A stretch of 7,555 nt of DNA from the NCBI GenBank assembly GCA_946480545.1, contig CAMLKY010000084.1, forward strand, positions 1 through 7,555. Reading direction: 5' to 3'. The stretch comes from an uncultured Acidobacteriota bacterium. Lineage in GTDB: Bacteria > Acidobacteriota > Blastocatellia > Pyrinomonadales > Pyrinomonadaceae. Of the stretch, positions 1 to 6,953 are shown one piece after another. The first letter of the stretch is position 1; every line of letters begins with the position of its first letter. A model generated the notes under the pieces. That model was given only the letters and a program-made list of their open reading frames with translations. It made no database searches and was not told the DNA's origin. The position numbers and the translations under genes are program-made.

Positions 1-12
1 TCATAGCGCTCT

Positions 13-94
13 TTCCGTGTGTTCCGTCCGTTCTGTGGTTCGTGTTTCATACAACGAATGAGCGCTGCCCACGGAATACGCGGAATACACGGAA
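13..94. repeat. Imperfect inverted repeat of CACGGAA-type units
   Basis: The arms at 13-38 and 69-94 are 26 bases each and complementary at 20 of 26 positions, with several mismatches still allowing G-U pairs. Both arms are built from the same short unit (TTCCGTGT on the left; CACGGAA and CGGAATACA on the right). The 30-base loop includes AGCGCT at 61-66, and a second AGCGCT lies just outside the left arm at 5-10. The low-complexity reading frames across this stretch are by-products of the repeat. Similar CACGGAA runs occur between genes in several environmental phyla; whether they are mobile or structural is unknown. Confidence 0.6.
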
Positions 95-213
95 TGCACA
101 AAGGAGGTCCGAAGAGCGACTGTACACTTGCCTTCAAACTGGCCGACACGACGTGGTTCACGCGAAGCCGGCTGAGTTAAAGAAATCAAACCGAATCACG
201 CCTTTGAAAAGGC
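95..213. other. Gene-free stretch with a small hairpin
   Basis: No credible gene was found here. A perfect Shine-Dalgarno-like AAAGGAGGT at 100-108 has no ATG, GTG or TTG at a usable distance. A short hairpin (stem GCCTT/AAGGC, 200-213, TGAA loop) lies immediately upstream of the promoter at 214. It has no T tract directly after it, so it is a poor terminator and may be incidental. Confidence 0.4.
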
Positions 214-241
214 TTGACGTTTACTTTTTCTCTGCTAATAT
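214..241 (+). promoter_or_regulatory. Sigma-70 type promoter for a candidate small RNA
   Basis: The -35 element TTGACG (214-219, 5 of 6 to consensus) and the -10 element TAATAT (236-241) are separated by 16 bp. The predicted transcription start is about 247-249, at GGGAG. This is the best-looking housekeeping promoter in the window. It is followed by no open reading frame of note, but by an intrinsic terminator ending at 319. Confidence 0.55.
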
Positions 242-247
242 TCTCGC

Positions 248-319
248 GGGAGTTTTTGAAAATACTCCTCCACGTAACACGCCTCGCAGGTTGCTCAGAA
301 CCATACGAGGCGTTTTTTT
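248..319 (+). ncRNA. Candidate small RNA of about 72 nt with two hairpins
   Basis: Promoter and terminator bracket a transcript of roughly 248-319 that contains no coding frame. Its 5' end can fold into a hairpin (GGAGT 249-253 with ACTCC 264-268, plus two inner A-T pairs). A single-stranded linker of about 10 nt follows, then the terminator hairpin at 279-313. The segment CTCCTCC (264-270 region) resembles an anti-Shine-Dalgarno sequence, a feature of some translation-repressing sRNAs. The RNA ends 17 bases from the stop codon of the convergent receptor gene, so it would be antisense to that gene's 3' untranslated region if the mRNA runs on. I do not recognise a known RNA family. The call rests only on promoter, structure and terminator geometry. 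Confidence 0.4.
279..319 (+). terminator. Intrinsic terminator, plus-strand orientation
   Basis: An 8-bp stem ACGCCTCG (279-286) with CGAGGCGT (306-313) encloses a second GGTT/AACC stem (289-292 with 299-302) and a 6-base loop. It runs into seven consecutive T residues at 313-319. The T tract is on the plus strand only; read on the minus strand the hairpin is followed by GTGTTACG. It therefore ends rightward transcription well and would be at best a weak end for the leftward receptor gene, whose stop codon lies at 337. Confidence 0.75.
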
Positions 320-336
320 GTTTCTAATTTATCGAG

Positions 337-3300
337 TTAGAACCGCAGCCGAATGCCTAGCTGGACCTGCCTCGGATCACCGATCCCCTGTCGAAGGAAA
401 CCGTCGAAGTTGAAAAGGCTCGGGGCCGTCAACGAATTCTCGTTCCCGGCACCCGACAATGAGTTGATGAAGTTGTCGTTGTTGAAAGTATTGAACATCT
501 CGATCTGCGGAATTAGCTCGACCGTCTCTGTTAGATTGATCGGGCGTGCAAGCCGCCAGTCGAACGAGAAATACTCGTTATCTTTTCGCAGCGTGTTGCG
601 ATTATCGGCCGTCCTGACCGCCGGCGTCGCGGGCTGCGCTGTGCGGGCCTGAACGCGCGGCGTGAACTCGAACTTCCACGGAAGCTGCATGAACGCGAAG
701 AAGTTGAACTTATGCCGAATGTCGCGATCCGACAAGGCGTAATCCAGCCCTGGATTGTTTACATCGAACGAACGATCTGTAAACGGGTCCCGCTCGTTTG
801 AGTCATCGTCCTTGTCACGAGCGAGTACGTAGTTTGCCTCGAGCTGCAGGTTGTCGCTGAACCGCTTGCGGATACCGGCCGTGAACCCGTGATAGTTCGA
901 TCGCCCGATCGAGGTCGTAACCATAGTTTCATCCAGGTACGGCTGAAAGATGTTCTTGCGTCCGAAGTTCAAAAACCTGGTGAGGTGACGCCCCTTCGAC
1001 CATGTAAAGTCGAAGTACATCGCCCAGTTCGTGGCGATCTCCTGTTCGAAGGCGACATTCGTTGTGTAGATATCCGGATTCTGGTAGTCACGGTCGAACA
1101 CGCGAACGCCAGAGAAGCACGGGAAGGGATTCACGCCCAGCGGACCGCTGCACGAGCCTGCCGATGGCGTTAAAAGTCCAGGCCATGTCGGGGCGGCCGT
1201 AAAGCCGAGTCGGATGTTGGTCGTGTTTGCGAACAGAGTCTGCTGCTGTACGCCATTCGTTGTGATCGATCCGACCTGCGTCAGCATGTTCTGCCGTGCG
1301 TTGTAGATGCCGAAGCTGCCGCGAAGTACCGATCGTCCATTGCTGTTGATGTCCCATGCGAAACCGATACGCGGCTGGAACATCATCTTGTCATTCGGGA
1401 GTGTTCCATCCGACGGAAATCGCGGATCATCGAGGAAGATGCCGTACGCGGTATCGCTGGGGTCTACGATGGGCTCGGGAAATATCTGGGCTTCCCACCG
1501 AAGGCCGTAGTTAAAGGTAAAGTTTGGCCGGATCTGCCATTTGTCCTGCGCGAACAGCGCGTAATCGTTATTTCGGATCGTCGATGCACCGGCCGCGTCA
1601 GTCGCCGGACCTGTTCTACCCGCGCCCTGCAGATAAAGAAGCAGCGGGCCGCCGGAGTAATCATCGTTGGGCTCGGGACTCGGGTTCACAGGGCACATCT
1701 GGCCGAGCGAGAGCGTGACGTAAGTTCCGTTCCAGCAGCCGGCCGTCGTCGGACCAAACCCGCCCGGAGCCGTTGGCGACGCATATCGAAGAAAGCCCGT
1801 AACGCTGTCAAAGATATAACGGCCGGTGAAGAAACCTCGGAAGACCTGGTCGTTGAAACTATGGATCCACTCGAGTCCGAACTTCATTGTGTGGGCACCC
1901 TTGATGATCGACAGGTTGTCGCGGATCTGCGTGCGCCAGAACGTCTCATCGACGCCGGGTTGAAGGAAGAATGGGTTACCGAAACGAAACGTGGTACCAA
2001 AGCCCATCGCGGTATCGGCAGGGATGTTCGACGGCGTCGCGGATCTCGGCCGGTCCTCACGCGAGTAGGTGAAGTGCGCTTCGTTGACCATCGTCGGGGA
2101 AACCGTTGTATACAAGTTGAAATTTGCGACGTTGATCTTTGACGGACCCTCGGTGCCGTTCGCAGAAAACCCATAGGTCGGAACATCGAACGTTTGATTC
2201 GTATTCTTTGAGAAATCGAAGTTGTACGATGCGCTCAACTTGTTCCGGTCGTTCAGGTCCCAGTCGAGCTTTCCAAGAAATGCGGTATTGCGAACCGCGC
2301 GATCGATCGGCAAACCTTCGTCCTGGCCCCGCGTCGCCTGGAAGAAGCTCAGGAGCGAAAGACGCTGGCAGTCGGGGTTTGACGCAATCAAAGCTTCGTT
2401 CGCTCCGATGGTTGGGTTGGTCACCGGACACGGGGTGTCACCGATCTGCTCGCTGAGATTGTTTCGAGTGAGATTCTCGCGTATAGACTCGATCGCAAAA
2501 AAGTAAAATGCGCGATTCTTTACTATCGGCCCTCCGAACGTTCCTCCGAATTGCTCACGATGAAATCCTTCAAGCGGTTTGCCGTCGGAGGTATCCGACG
2601 AAAGCCCCTCGTGGCGCATGGTAAAAAACGCGCTTCCGTGGAGATCGTTGGTGCCAGACTTTGTGATCACGTTGATCACGCCGCCCGCAGTGCGTCCATA
2701 CTCCGCGCTCGCACCGGTCGCGATCACTTGAAATTCTTTTACCGCCTCGAGCGCGATATCGATGGCGGCACGCTGCCCGCCTGCCTGCTCACCGAAAAAG
2801 CCGTTGTTGTAATCACCTCCGTCGAGGCTGACGTTGTTGAAGATCCCGCGCTGTCCGGCAAAGTTGATCTCGTCGCCGTCAGGCCCCTGAGTGATGCTCA
2901 CGCCGGGCGTCAACGTCAAAAGGTCCTCGAACTTTCGCCCGAGGATCGGTGTGTTGTTGATCGCGGCCTCGTTGATAGTCGAGCTCGATTCGGTTTTCGC
3001 AGTATCGATAGTTGGGGTGTCCGTGATGGTGACTTCGCCGCTCACACCCGAAACCCGCAAGATCAGATCCAGCGATAGCTGACGCCCAACCGTAAGCTCG
3101 ATATTCTCCTGATTGAGCCTCGCAAAACCCGCCTTGGTGACCGAAACGACATATCGCCCAGGCGGGAGCGTTAGAAGGGTAAAGCGACCGTCCGAGTCGG
3201 TCGTGAATGTTCGACTGAAGTTTGTCTCTACATTACGCGCCTCGACGGTCGCGCCCGGCACGACGGCGCCCTGCTCATCCGTTACAGTTCCCTGGATGGT

Positions 3301-3378
3301 TGCGGACGTTATGTCCTGCGCAGGGCTGACAATAGAGAACACCAACAATAACACCGCATAAAAACCGATTTTTTTCAT
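337..3378 (-). CDS. TonB-dependent receptor, Oar-like, with carboxypeptidase-regulatory-like domain
   Basis: A 1013-residue outer-membrane beta-barrel protein expected to import a large substrate using TonB/ExbBD energy; the substrate cannot be read from sequence. Visible parts in order: a signal peptide (residues 1-20, basic MKK start, hydrophobic core, SPA before the cut); a carboxypeptidase-regulatory-like beta-sandwich (about 25-110, with GTVTDEQGAVVPGA at 30-43); a plug domain (about 120-235, with LSLDL, LTPGV, the LDGGDYN stretch and GGVINVITKSGTN); then a long barrel ending in GIRLRF, the terminal aromatic residue typical of outer-membrane proteins. The ATG at 3376-3378 is chosen over one 13 codons upstream because AAGGAG sits 5 bases before it and the signal peptide starts there. 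This architecture is typical of the large acidobacterial Oar-like family. The frame is intact, with no disruption seen. A classical TonB box was not recognised. Confidence 0.92.
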   Translation of the reverse strand: MKKIGFYAVLLLVFSIVSPAQDITSATIQGTVTDEQGAVVPGATVEARNVETNFSRTFTTDSDGRFTLLTLPPGRYVVSVTKAGFARLNQENIELTVGRQLSLDLILRVSGVSGEVTITDTPTIDTAKTESSSTINEAAINNTPILGRKFEDLLTLTPGVSITQGPDGDEINFAGQRGIFNNVSLDGGDYNNGFFGEQAGGQRAAIDIALEAVKEFQVIATGASAEYGRTAGGVINVITKSGTNDLHGSAFFTMRHEGLSSDTSDGKPLEGFHREQFGGTFGGPIVKNRAFYFFAIESIRENLTRNNLSEQIGDTPCPVTNPTIGANEALIASNPDCQRLSLLSFFQATRGQDEGLPIDRAVRNTAFLGKLDWDLNDRNKLSASYNFDFSKNTNQTFDVPTYGFSANGTEGPSKINVANFNLYTTVSPTMVNEAHFTYSREDRPRSATPSNIPADTAMGFGTTFRFGNPFFLQPGVDETFWRTQIRDNLSIIKGAHTMKFGLEWIHSFNDQVFRGFFTGRYIFDSVTGFLRYASPTAPGGFGPTTAGCWNGTYVTLSLGQMCPVNPSPEPNDDYSGGPLLLYLQGAGRTGPATDAAGASTIRNNDYALFAQDKWQIRPNFTFNYGLRWEAQIFPEPIVDPSDTAYGIFLDDPRFPSDGTLPNDKMMFQPRIGFAWDINSNGRSVLRGSFGIYNARQNMLTQVGSITTNGVQQQTLFANTTNIRLGFTAAPTWPGLLTPSAGSCSGPLGVNPFPCFSGVRVFDRDYQNPDIYTTNVAFEQEIATNWAMYFDFTWSKGRHLTRFLNFGRKNIFQPYLDETMVTTSIGRSNYHGFTAGIRKRFSDNLQLEANYVLARDKDDDSNERDPFTDRSFDVNNPGLDYALSDRDIRHKFNFFAFMQLPWKFEFTPRVQARTAQPATPAVRTADNRNTLRKDNEYFSFDWRLARPINLTETVELIPQIEMFNTFNNDNFINSLSGAGNENSLTAPSLFNFDGFLRQGIGDPRQVQLGIRLRF

Positions 3379-3547
3379 GACTTCTCCTTTTGACGTAATA
3401 GAAACAAGAAGGAACAATCGCTGCGGCGGGCAGGGCGAGGTGGACGTTAGGGTGTGCTGAACGTTTGGACATCGACGTCGAACTTCTTACTTAGAACGCC
3501 CGCGGACCTGATTCCTGGATCGATGTAACGTGAGGTTGAACTGAGAA

Positions 3548-3577
3548 AGTATATTCCCGCCTTTTCCCGATTTACAA
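3548..3577 (-). promoter_or_regulatory. Possible promoter of the TonB-dependent receptor gene
   Basis: Read on the minus strand: TTGTAA (-35, complement of 3572-3577), an 18-bp spacer, and TATACT (-10, complement of 3548-3553, 5 of 6 to consensus). Transcription would start near 3541, giving a leader of about 160 nt ahead of the start codon. The -35 element is weak and no other evidence supports it. Confidence 0.33.
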
Positions 3578-3607
3578 ATTCCGAATCGTGAAATCTATCC
3601 GGCAGAT

Positions 3608-3635
3608 TTGCGGGCTGTAATATCGCCGCTATCAT
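3608..3635 (+). promoter_or_regulatory. Possible promoter of the cat gene, predicting a leaderless mRNA
   Basis: TTGCGG (3608-3613, only 3 of 6 to consensus), a 16-bp spacer and TATCAT (3630-3635, 5 of 6). The first base of the GTG start codon at 3642 lies exactly 7 bases past the end of the -10 element, where transcription normally begins. No Shine-Dalgarno sequence is present in this stretch, which fits a leaderless transcript. Confidence 0.4.
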
Positions 3636-3641
3636 ACTCGC

Positions 3642-4268
3642 GTGACCTTTACCGAAGTTGATATCGCTACCTGGCCGCGGCGGGAAACCTACGAGTTCTT
3701 CAAGGATTACGAGGACCCTTTTTTTAACTTCGCAGCCAATGTAGATGTCACCCGAGTCTACGGCTTTTGTAAGAAACACGGCCTCAGGTTCTCGTTGACC
3801 ACGCTTTATTATTCACTGGTCGCGGCGAACGAGATACGCGAGTTTCGTATCCGCCTTTTCCAGAACCGGCTTGTTGAGTTCGATCTCATCCACGGAACGC
3901 AGACGATCCTGAATGACGACGAGACGTTCTCGTTCGCGTATTTCGAGATGAAGGACGACGTCTTCGAATTCAATAGGTCCGGTGAAGAGGCGTTAGATAA
4001 GTACAAGGCGTTGCGCACATTCGACGTCGAACGCGACCGGCGAGATCTTATTTACTACTCGGTAATACCCTGGGTGTCATTCACCAGCTTCAAGCACGCA
4101 AGCCGGCTCGATAAAACACAGACTGTTCCGAGGATCGTGTTCGGAAAGATGTTTGAGGAAAGTGGCCGAAGATTCATCCCGCTATCTGTCGAAGCAAATC
4201 ACACGATCATGGATGGTTTTCACGTGGGGAAATTCTTCAACCGCTTTCAGGACTTGGTAAACTCGTGA
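3642..4268 (+). CDS. cat: Type A chloramphenicol O-acetyltransferase homologue
   Basis: This 208-residue cytoplasmic enzyme belongs to the classical trimeric CAT family, which transfers acetyl from acetyl-CoA to the 3-hydroxyl of chloramphenicol. It is slightly shorter than the usual 213-220 residues. Family marks: the N-terminal MTFTEVDIATWPRRETYEFF, matching the CAT W-x-R-x-E-x-F start and including the Arg that braces the catalytic loop; PWVSFTSF at 143-150, with Ser146 in the place of the oxyanion-stabilising Ser; and NHTIMDGFH at 186-194, with His187 as general base and Asp191. Most CATs have HH here; this one has Asn-His, keeping the catalytic His. The GTG start is forced by an in-frame stop at 3618 and agrees with the family N-terminus; there is no Shine-Dalgarno. 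The gene stands alone between two minus-strand units and has no mobile element beside it, so it may be intrinsic. Activity on chloramphenicol is inferred, not shown. Confidence 0.88.
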   Translation: MTFTEVDIATWPRRETYEFFKDYEDPFFNFAANVDVTRVYGFCKKHGLRFSLTTLYYSLVAANEIREFRIRLFQNRLVEFDLIHGTQTILNDDETFSFAYFEMKDDVFEFNRSGEEALDKYKALRTFDVERDRRDLIYYSVIPWVSFTSFKHASRLDKTQTVPRIVFGKMFEESGRRFIPLSVEANHTIMDGFHVGKFFNRFQDLVNS

Positions 4269-4291
4269 TGTCAAGATCGGCCGCATCCGCC

Positions 4292-4322
4292 AATCCAAAA
4301 TCTAAAATCCAAAATCCAAAAT

Positions 4323-4326
<4 letters not shown>
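4292..4326. repeat. Five tandem heptamers AATCCAA
   Basis: The units are AATCCAA, AATCTAA, AATCCAA, AATCCAA and AATTCAA, in perfect 7-base register. They fill much of the 54-bp gap between the convergent cat and pit stop codons. The last unit runs into pit and supplies its TGA stop (complement of 4323-4325). They resemble the short tandemly repeated heptanucleotides known from cyanobacteria and other phyla. No terminator hairpin is seen in this gap for either gene. Confidence 0.7.
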
Positions 4327-5393
<1,067 letters not shown>

Positions 5394-5400
5394 AGAGTAG

Positions 5401-5486
5401 ATCGTCGATAGTCGTTCGTTGTTCGTTGTTGGCCCGTGCGATGGAAAGCAACAACCATCAACCATCAACGATCCACGAACAAAGAA
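5401..5486. repeat. Inverted arrays of degenerate heptamers between DUF47 gene and pit
   Basis: The left block has 7-base periodic units ATCGTCG, ATAGTCG, TTCGTTG, TTCGTTG, TTGGCCC (5401-5435). The right block has CAACCAT, CAACCAT, CAACGAT, CCACGAA, CAAAGAA (5452-5486), ending exactly at the DUF47 stop codon. The blocks are roughly inverted copies. A core stem GTTGTTG (5425-5431) with CAACAAC (5449-5455) could form in DNA or in the mRNA ahead of pit. No T tract follows, so it is not a clear terminator. Confidence 0.6.
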
Positions 5487-6107
5487 CTAATGGTGCTTCA
5501 GCACTATGCTCTCGATGATATTGGCCACACTTTCGCAACGGTCCGTCGCGTTTTCCAGGATCTCGTAGAACTCTTTCCACTTAATGACGGAGATGGGGTC
5601 CGTCTCATTCGCGAAGAGATGGCCGATCGCCCTAAAGTAGACATCGTCCGCTTCGTTTTCGAGCCTGTGGATCTCCTTAAAGCGCTCCGAGATCCCATTA
5701 GGGCGGCTCAGGACGGATACGGCGGCTTTGATCTCAGCGCCCAGGTCCTTGATTATCCGAGCCAACTGTCGCGAGTATTGGTTCTGCTCGCGAATGCCGT
5801 ACATCACGATCGCACGCACACCGGCGTCTATGTAATCGCAGATATCGTCCAGCGCGACGGCCAGGGTGTAGATGTCTTCGCGATCAAACGGCGTGATGAA
5901 CGACTTATTGAGCTTGTTGGTGATCTGGTGCGTGAGCTGGTCGCATGCGTGCTCGATATCTTTTATCCGGATTCTGAAAGAATTCAGGTCGGGATCCGGC
6001 TGGTCGAGCAGCTCGGTAAGGATCGCGGACGCTTCCTCGATCTTTCCGGCCATCTGCGTGAACAAGTCAAAATAAACGTCTTCACGCGGCAGTAAGCTGA
6101 ATGCCAT
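5487..6107 (-). CDS. DUF47 family PhoU-like phosphate transport regulator
   Basis: A 206-residue all-helical cytoplasmic protein of the DUF47/PhoU-divergent family (PF01865). These are distant PhoU relatives encoded next to PiT permeases and thought to control them. Signs: a first helix block starting MAFSLLPRE; the acidic metal-binding-type motif E-x-x-x-D in IKDIEHACDQLTH (Glu52, Asp56); the family hallmark FITPFDREDIYTLAVALDDICDY (about 70-92); and a second-half acidic motif RLENEADDVYF that mirrors the first, as expected for a duplicated three-helix bundle. Length is normal for the family. The ATG at 6105-6107 is the family start, with GGAG about 11 bases upstream. It precedes pit on the same strand, with a heptamer repeat between them. 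A promoter-like sequence lies 38 bases upstream, so DUF47 and pit may form their own transcription unit. Confidence 0.9.
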   Translation of the reverse strand: MAFSLLPREDVYFDLFTQMAGKIEEASAILTELLDQPDPDLNSFRIRIKDIEHACDQLTHQITNKLNKSFITPFDREDIYTLAVALDDICDYIDAGVRAIVMYGIREQNQYSRQLARIIKDLGAEIKAAVSVLSRPNGISERFKEIHRLENEADDVYFRAIGHLFANETDPISVIKWKEFYEILENATDRCESVANIIESIVLKHH

Positions 6108-6144
6108 AAAGAGTGGTTCTCCGCTACTTCTGTTGAGTCAGTTC

Positions 6145-6173
6145 AGAATAGCGAAGGGACGGTGGGTTGTCCA
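6145..6173 (-). promoter_or_regulatory. Possible promoter of the DUF47-pit unit
   Basis: Read on the minus strand: TGGACA (-35, complement of 6168-6173, 5 of 6 to consensus), a 17-bp spacer, and TATTCT (-10, complement of 6145-6150, 4 of 6). The predicted start is near 6138, giving a leader of about 31 nt before the DUF47 gene. It sits in the 82-bp gap after phoU. No PhoB box (CTGTCAT-type direct repeat) was recognised there. Confidence 0.45.
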
Positions 6174-6189
6174 CAGAGGCGGGGGTCTA

Positions 6190-6864
6190 TTATTCGGGAG
6201 CCCGGACCGGAAAACTGTGCTTGATAAATGCAGCCTCTCGGAGATAGACGTTTAGCTCGCAGATGTCCTTTACATAATCTCCAATACGTTCAAGATGCTT
6301 GGCAACGAACAGCAGGTGAGCGGCCCCGGTCGTGGTCGACGGTTCATCGCTCATCATCTGAAGCAGCTCGCTAAACACCTTGCGGTAAGCATCGTCAATG
6401 AGACGGTCCCGCTCGATTATCTCGCGCGAGAGCGTTGAATCCTCGTTCGTGAACGCATCCAGGGCGGAGCGCAGCATGTCGGCGGCCGTGCGTGCCATGA
6501 TCGGGAATTCAACGTACTCCTTCATCTGCGGTTCGTTGTTCAGGATGATGGCGGCTTCGGCGATACTGCCGGCATGATCGGCGATCCGCTCGAGTATCGG
6601 AGTGATCTTCGCAACCGAGATCACGAATCTCAGATCGTGCGCGGCTGGCTGTTGAAGGGCGATGATCTCGATGCTCAATCGATCGATCTCCAGTTCCATC
6701 TGATCGATCACCTTATCTTCCTCGAGCACTTTCTTGGCGAGCTCGCTGTCGCGGTCGACAAGCGAACGCATTGCCCTGTGCACCGCCGCCTCGGTGGCCC
6801 CGCCGAGCAGCAGGATCTTGTCTCGAAGATGGTCTAACTGTTGATCAATGATGCGATGGTCCAT
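6190..6864 (-). CDS. phoU: Phosphate signalling protein PhoU
   Basis: A 224-residue cytoplasmic PhoU. This protein couples the Pst phosphate transporter to the PhoR sensor kinase and holds the Pho regulon off when phosphate is plentiful. Two tandem three-helix bundles are visible, each with the E/D-x-x-x-D metal-binding signature: LERIADHAGSIAEA (Glu91, Asp95) and HLERIGDYVKDICE (Glu192, Asp196). Further acidic helices include EEDKVIDQMELEID (48-61). DLRFVISVAKITP (76-88) is the conserved strip before the first signature. Length is typical. It starts at the ATG 6862-6864 with a purine-rich GGGAACGGG upstream. It follows pstB by 89 bp on the same strand, the standard pst operon order, and most likely shares its transcript. 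Confidence 0.95.
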   Translation of the reverse strand: MDHRIIDQQLDHLRDKILLLGGATEAAVHRAMRSLVDRDSELAKKVLEEDKVIDQMELEIDRLSIEIIALQQPAAHDLRFVISVAKITPILERIADHAGSIAEAAIILNNEPQMKEYVEFPIMARTAADMLRSALDAFTNEDSTLSREIIERDRLIDDAYRKVFSELLQMMSDEPSTTTGAAHLLFVAKHLERIGDYVKDICELNVYLREAAFIKHSFPVRAPE

Positions 6865-6953
6865 TTCCCGTTCCCTACTCTAACATTCCGGATCGCGTGC
6901 AGTATCGTGCCTGCGCTCCGAACAATCCAAAATCCAAAATCTACAGTCCAGGG
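6865..6953. other. phoU-pstB gap with heptamer repeat and weak hairpin
   Basis: At 6924-6944 there are two perfect AATCCAA units and a decayed third (AATCTAC), the same heptamer as at 4292-4326, about 2.6 kb away. At 6889-6920 an imperfect hairpin (CGGA/TCCG, then GTGCAG/CTGCGC with one G-T pair) is possible. No T tract follows it on either strand, so I do not call it a terminator. Confidence 0.5.

Larger units (their letters stand above)
3379..3641. other. Divergent intergenic control region
   Basis: This 263-bp region separates the leftward receptor gene from the rightward acetyltransferase gene. It has no credible gene of its own; an open frame spanning part of it only runs antisense into the acetyltransferase start. 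It carries one promoter-like pair for each direction (annotated separately), the receptor's AAGGAG ribosome-binding site next to its start, and a 10-bp palindrome TCGACGTCGA at 3472-3481 in the receptor leader. Confidence 0.6.

Noticed and set aside
100..108. Perfect Shine-Dalgarno-like AAAGGAGGT
   Set aside because: No ATG, GTG or TTG lies 4-14 bases downstream. A TTG at 20 bases would give only about 15 codons.
1..413. Open frames at the left edge on both strands (1-189 minus, 42-413 plus)
   Set aside because: Their low-complexity peptides (repeated RNT or YSVYS-like runs) come from the CACGGAA repeat, and the plus frame also runs through the terminator into antisense receptor sequence.
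2551..3078. Plus-strand open frame (175 codons) opposite the receptor plug domain
   Set aside because: It is antisense to conserved plug and regulatory-domain sequence, with no recognisable domain or ribosome-binding site.
3447..3779. Minus-strand open frame (110 codons) across the divergent region and start of cat
   Set aside because: Half is antisense to the conserved CAT N-terminus and half translates intergenic sequence. No motif is present.
4020..4031. Palindrome TTCGACGTCGAA inside cat, sharing its core with 3472-3481
   Set aside because: It lies within conserved-length coding sequence and uses ordinary codons. Two copies of a 10-base palindrome in a mid-G+C region can arise by chance, and I see no operator context in the coding copy.
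5394..5468. 25-residue N-terminal extension of the PiT permease
   Set aside because: The extra residues translate the heptamer repeat region and precede a normal PiT start at 5393.
5436..6095. Long plus-strand open frame (219 codons) opposite the DUF47 gene
   Set aside because: It is fully antisense to a clear DUF47 protein, and its N-terminal part translates heptamer repeats. It shows no domain motif and no ribosome-binding site; it is a codon-bias shadow.
6889..6920. Hairpin in the phoU-pstB gap as a transcription terminator
   Set aside because: The stem is interrupted by a 4-base bulge, and no T tract follows on either strand.
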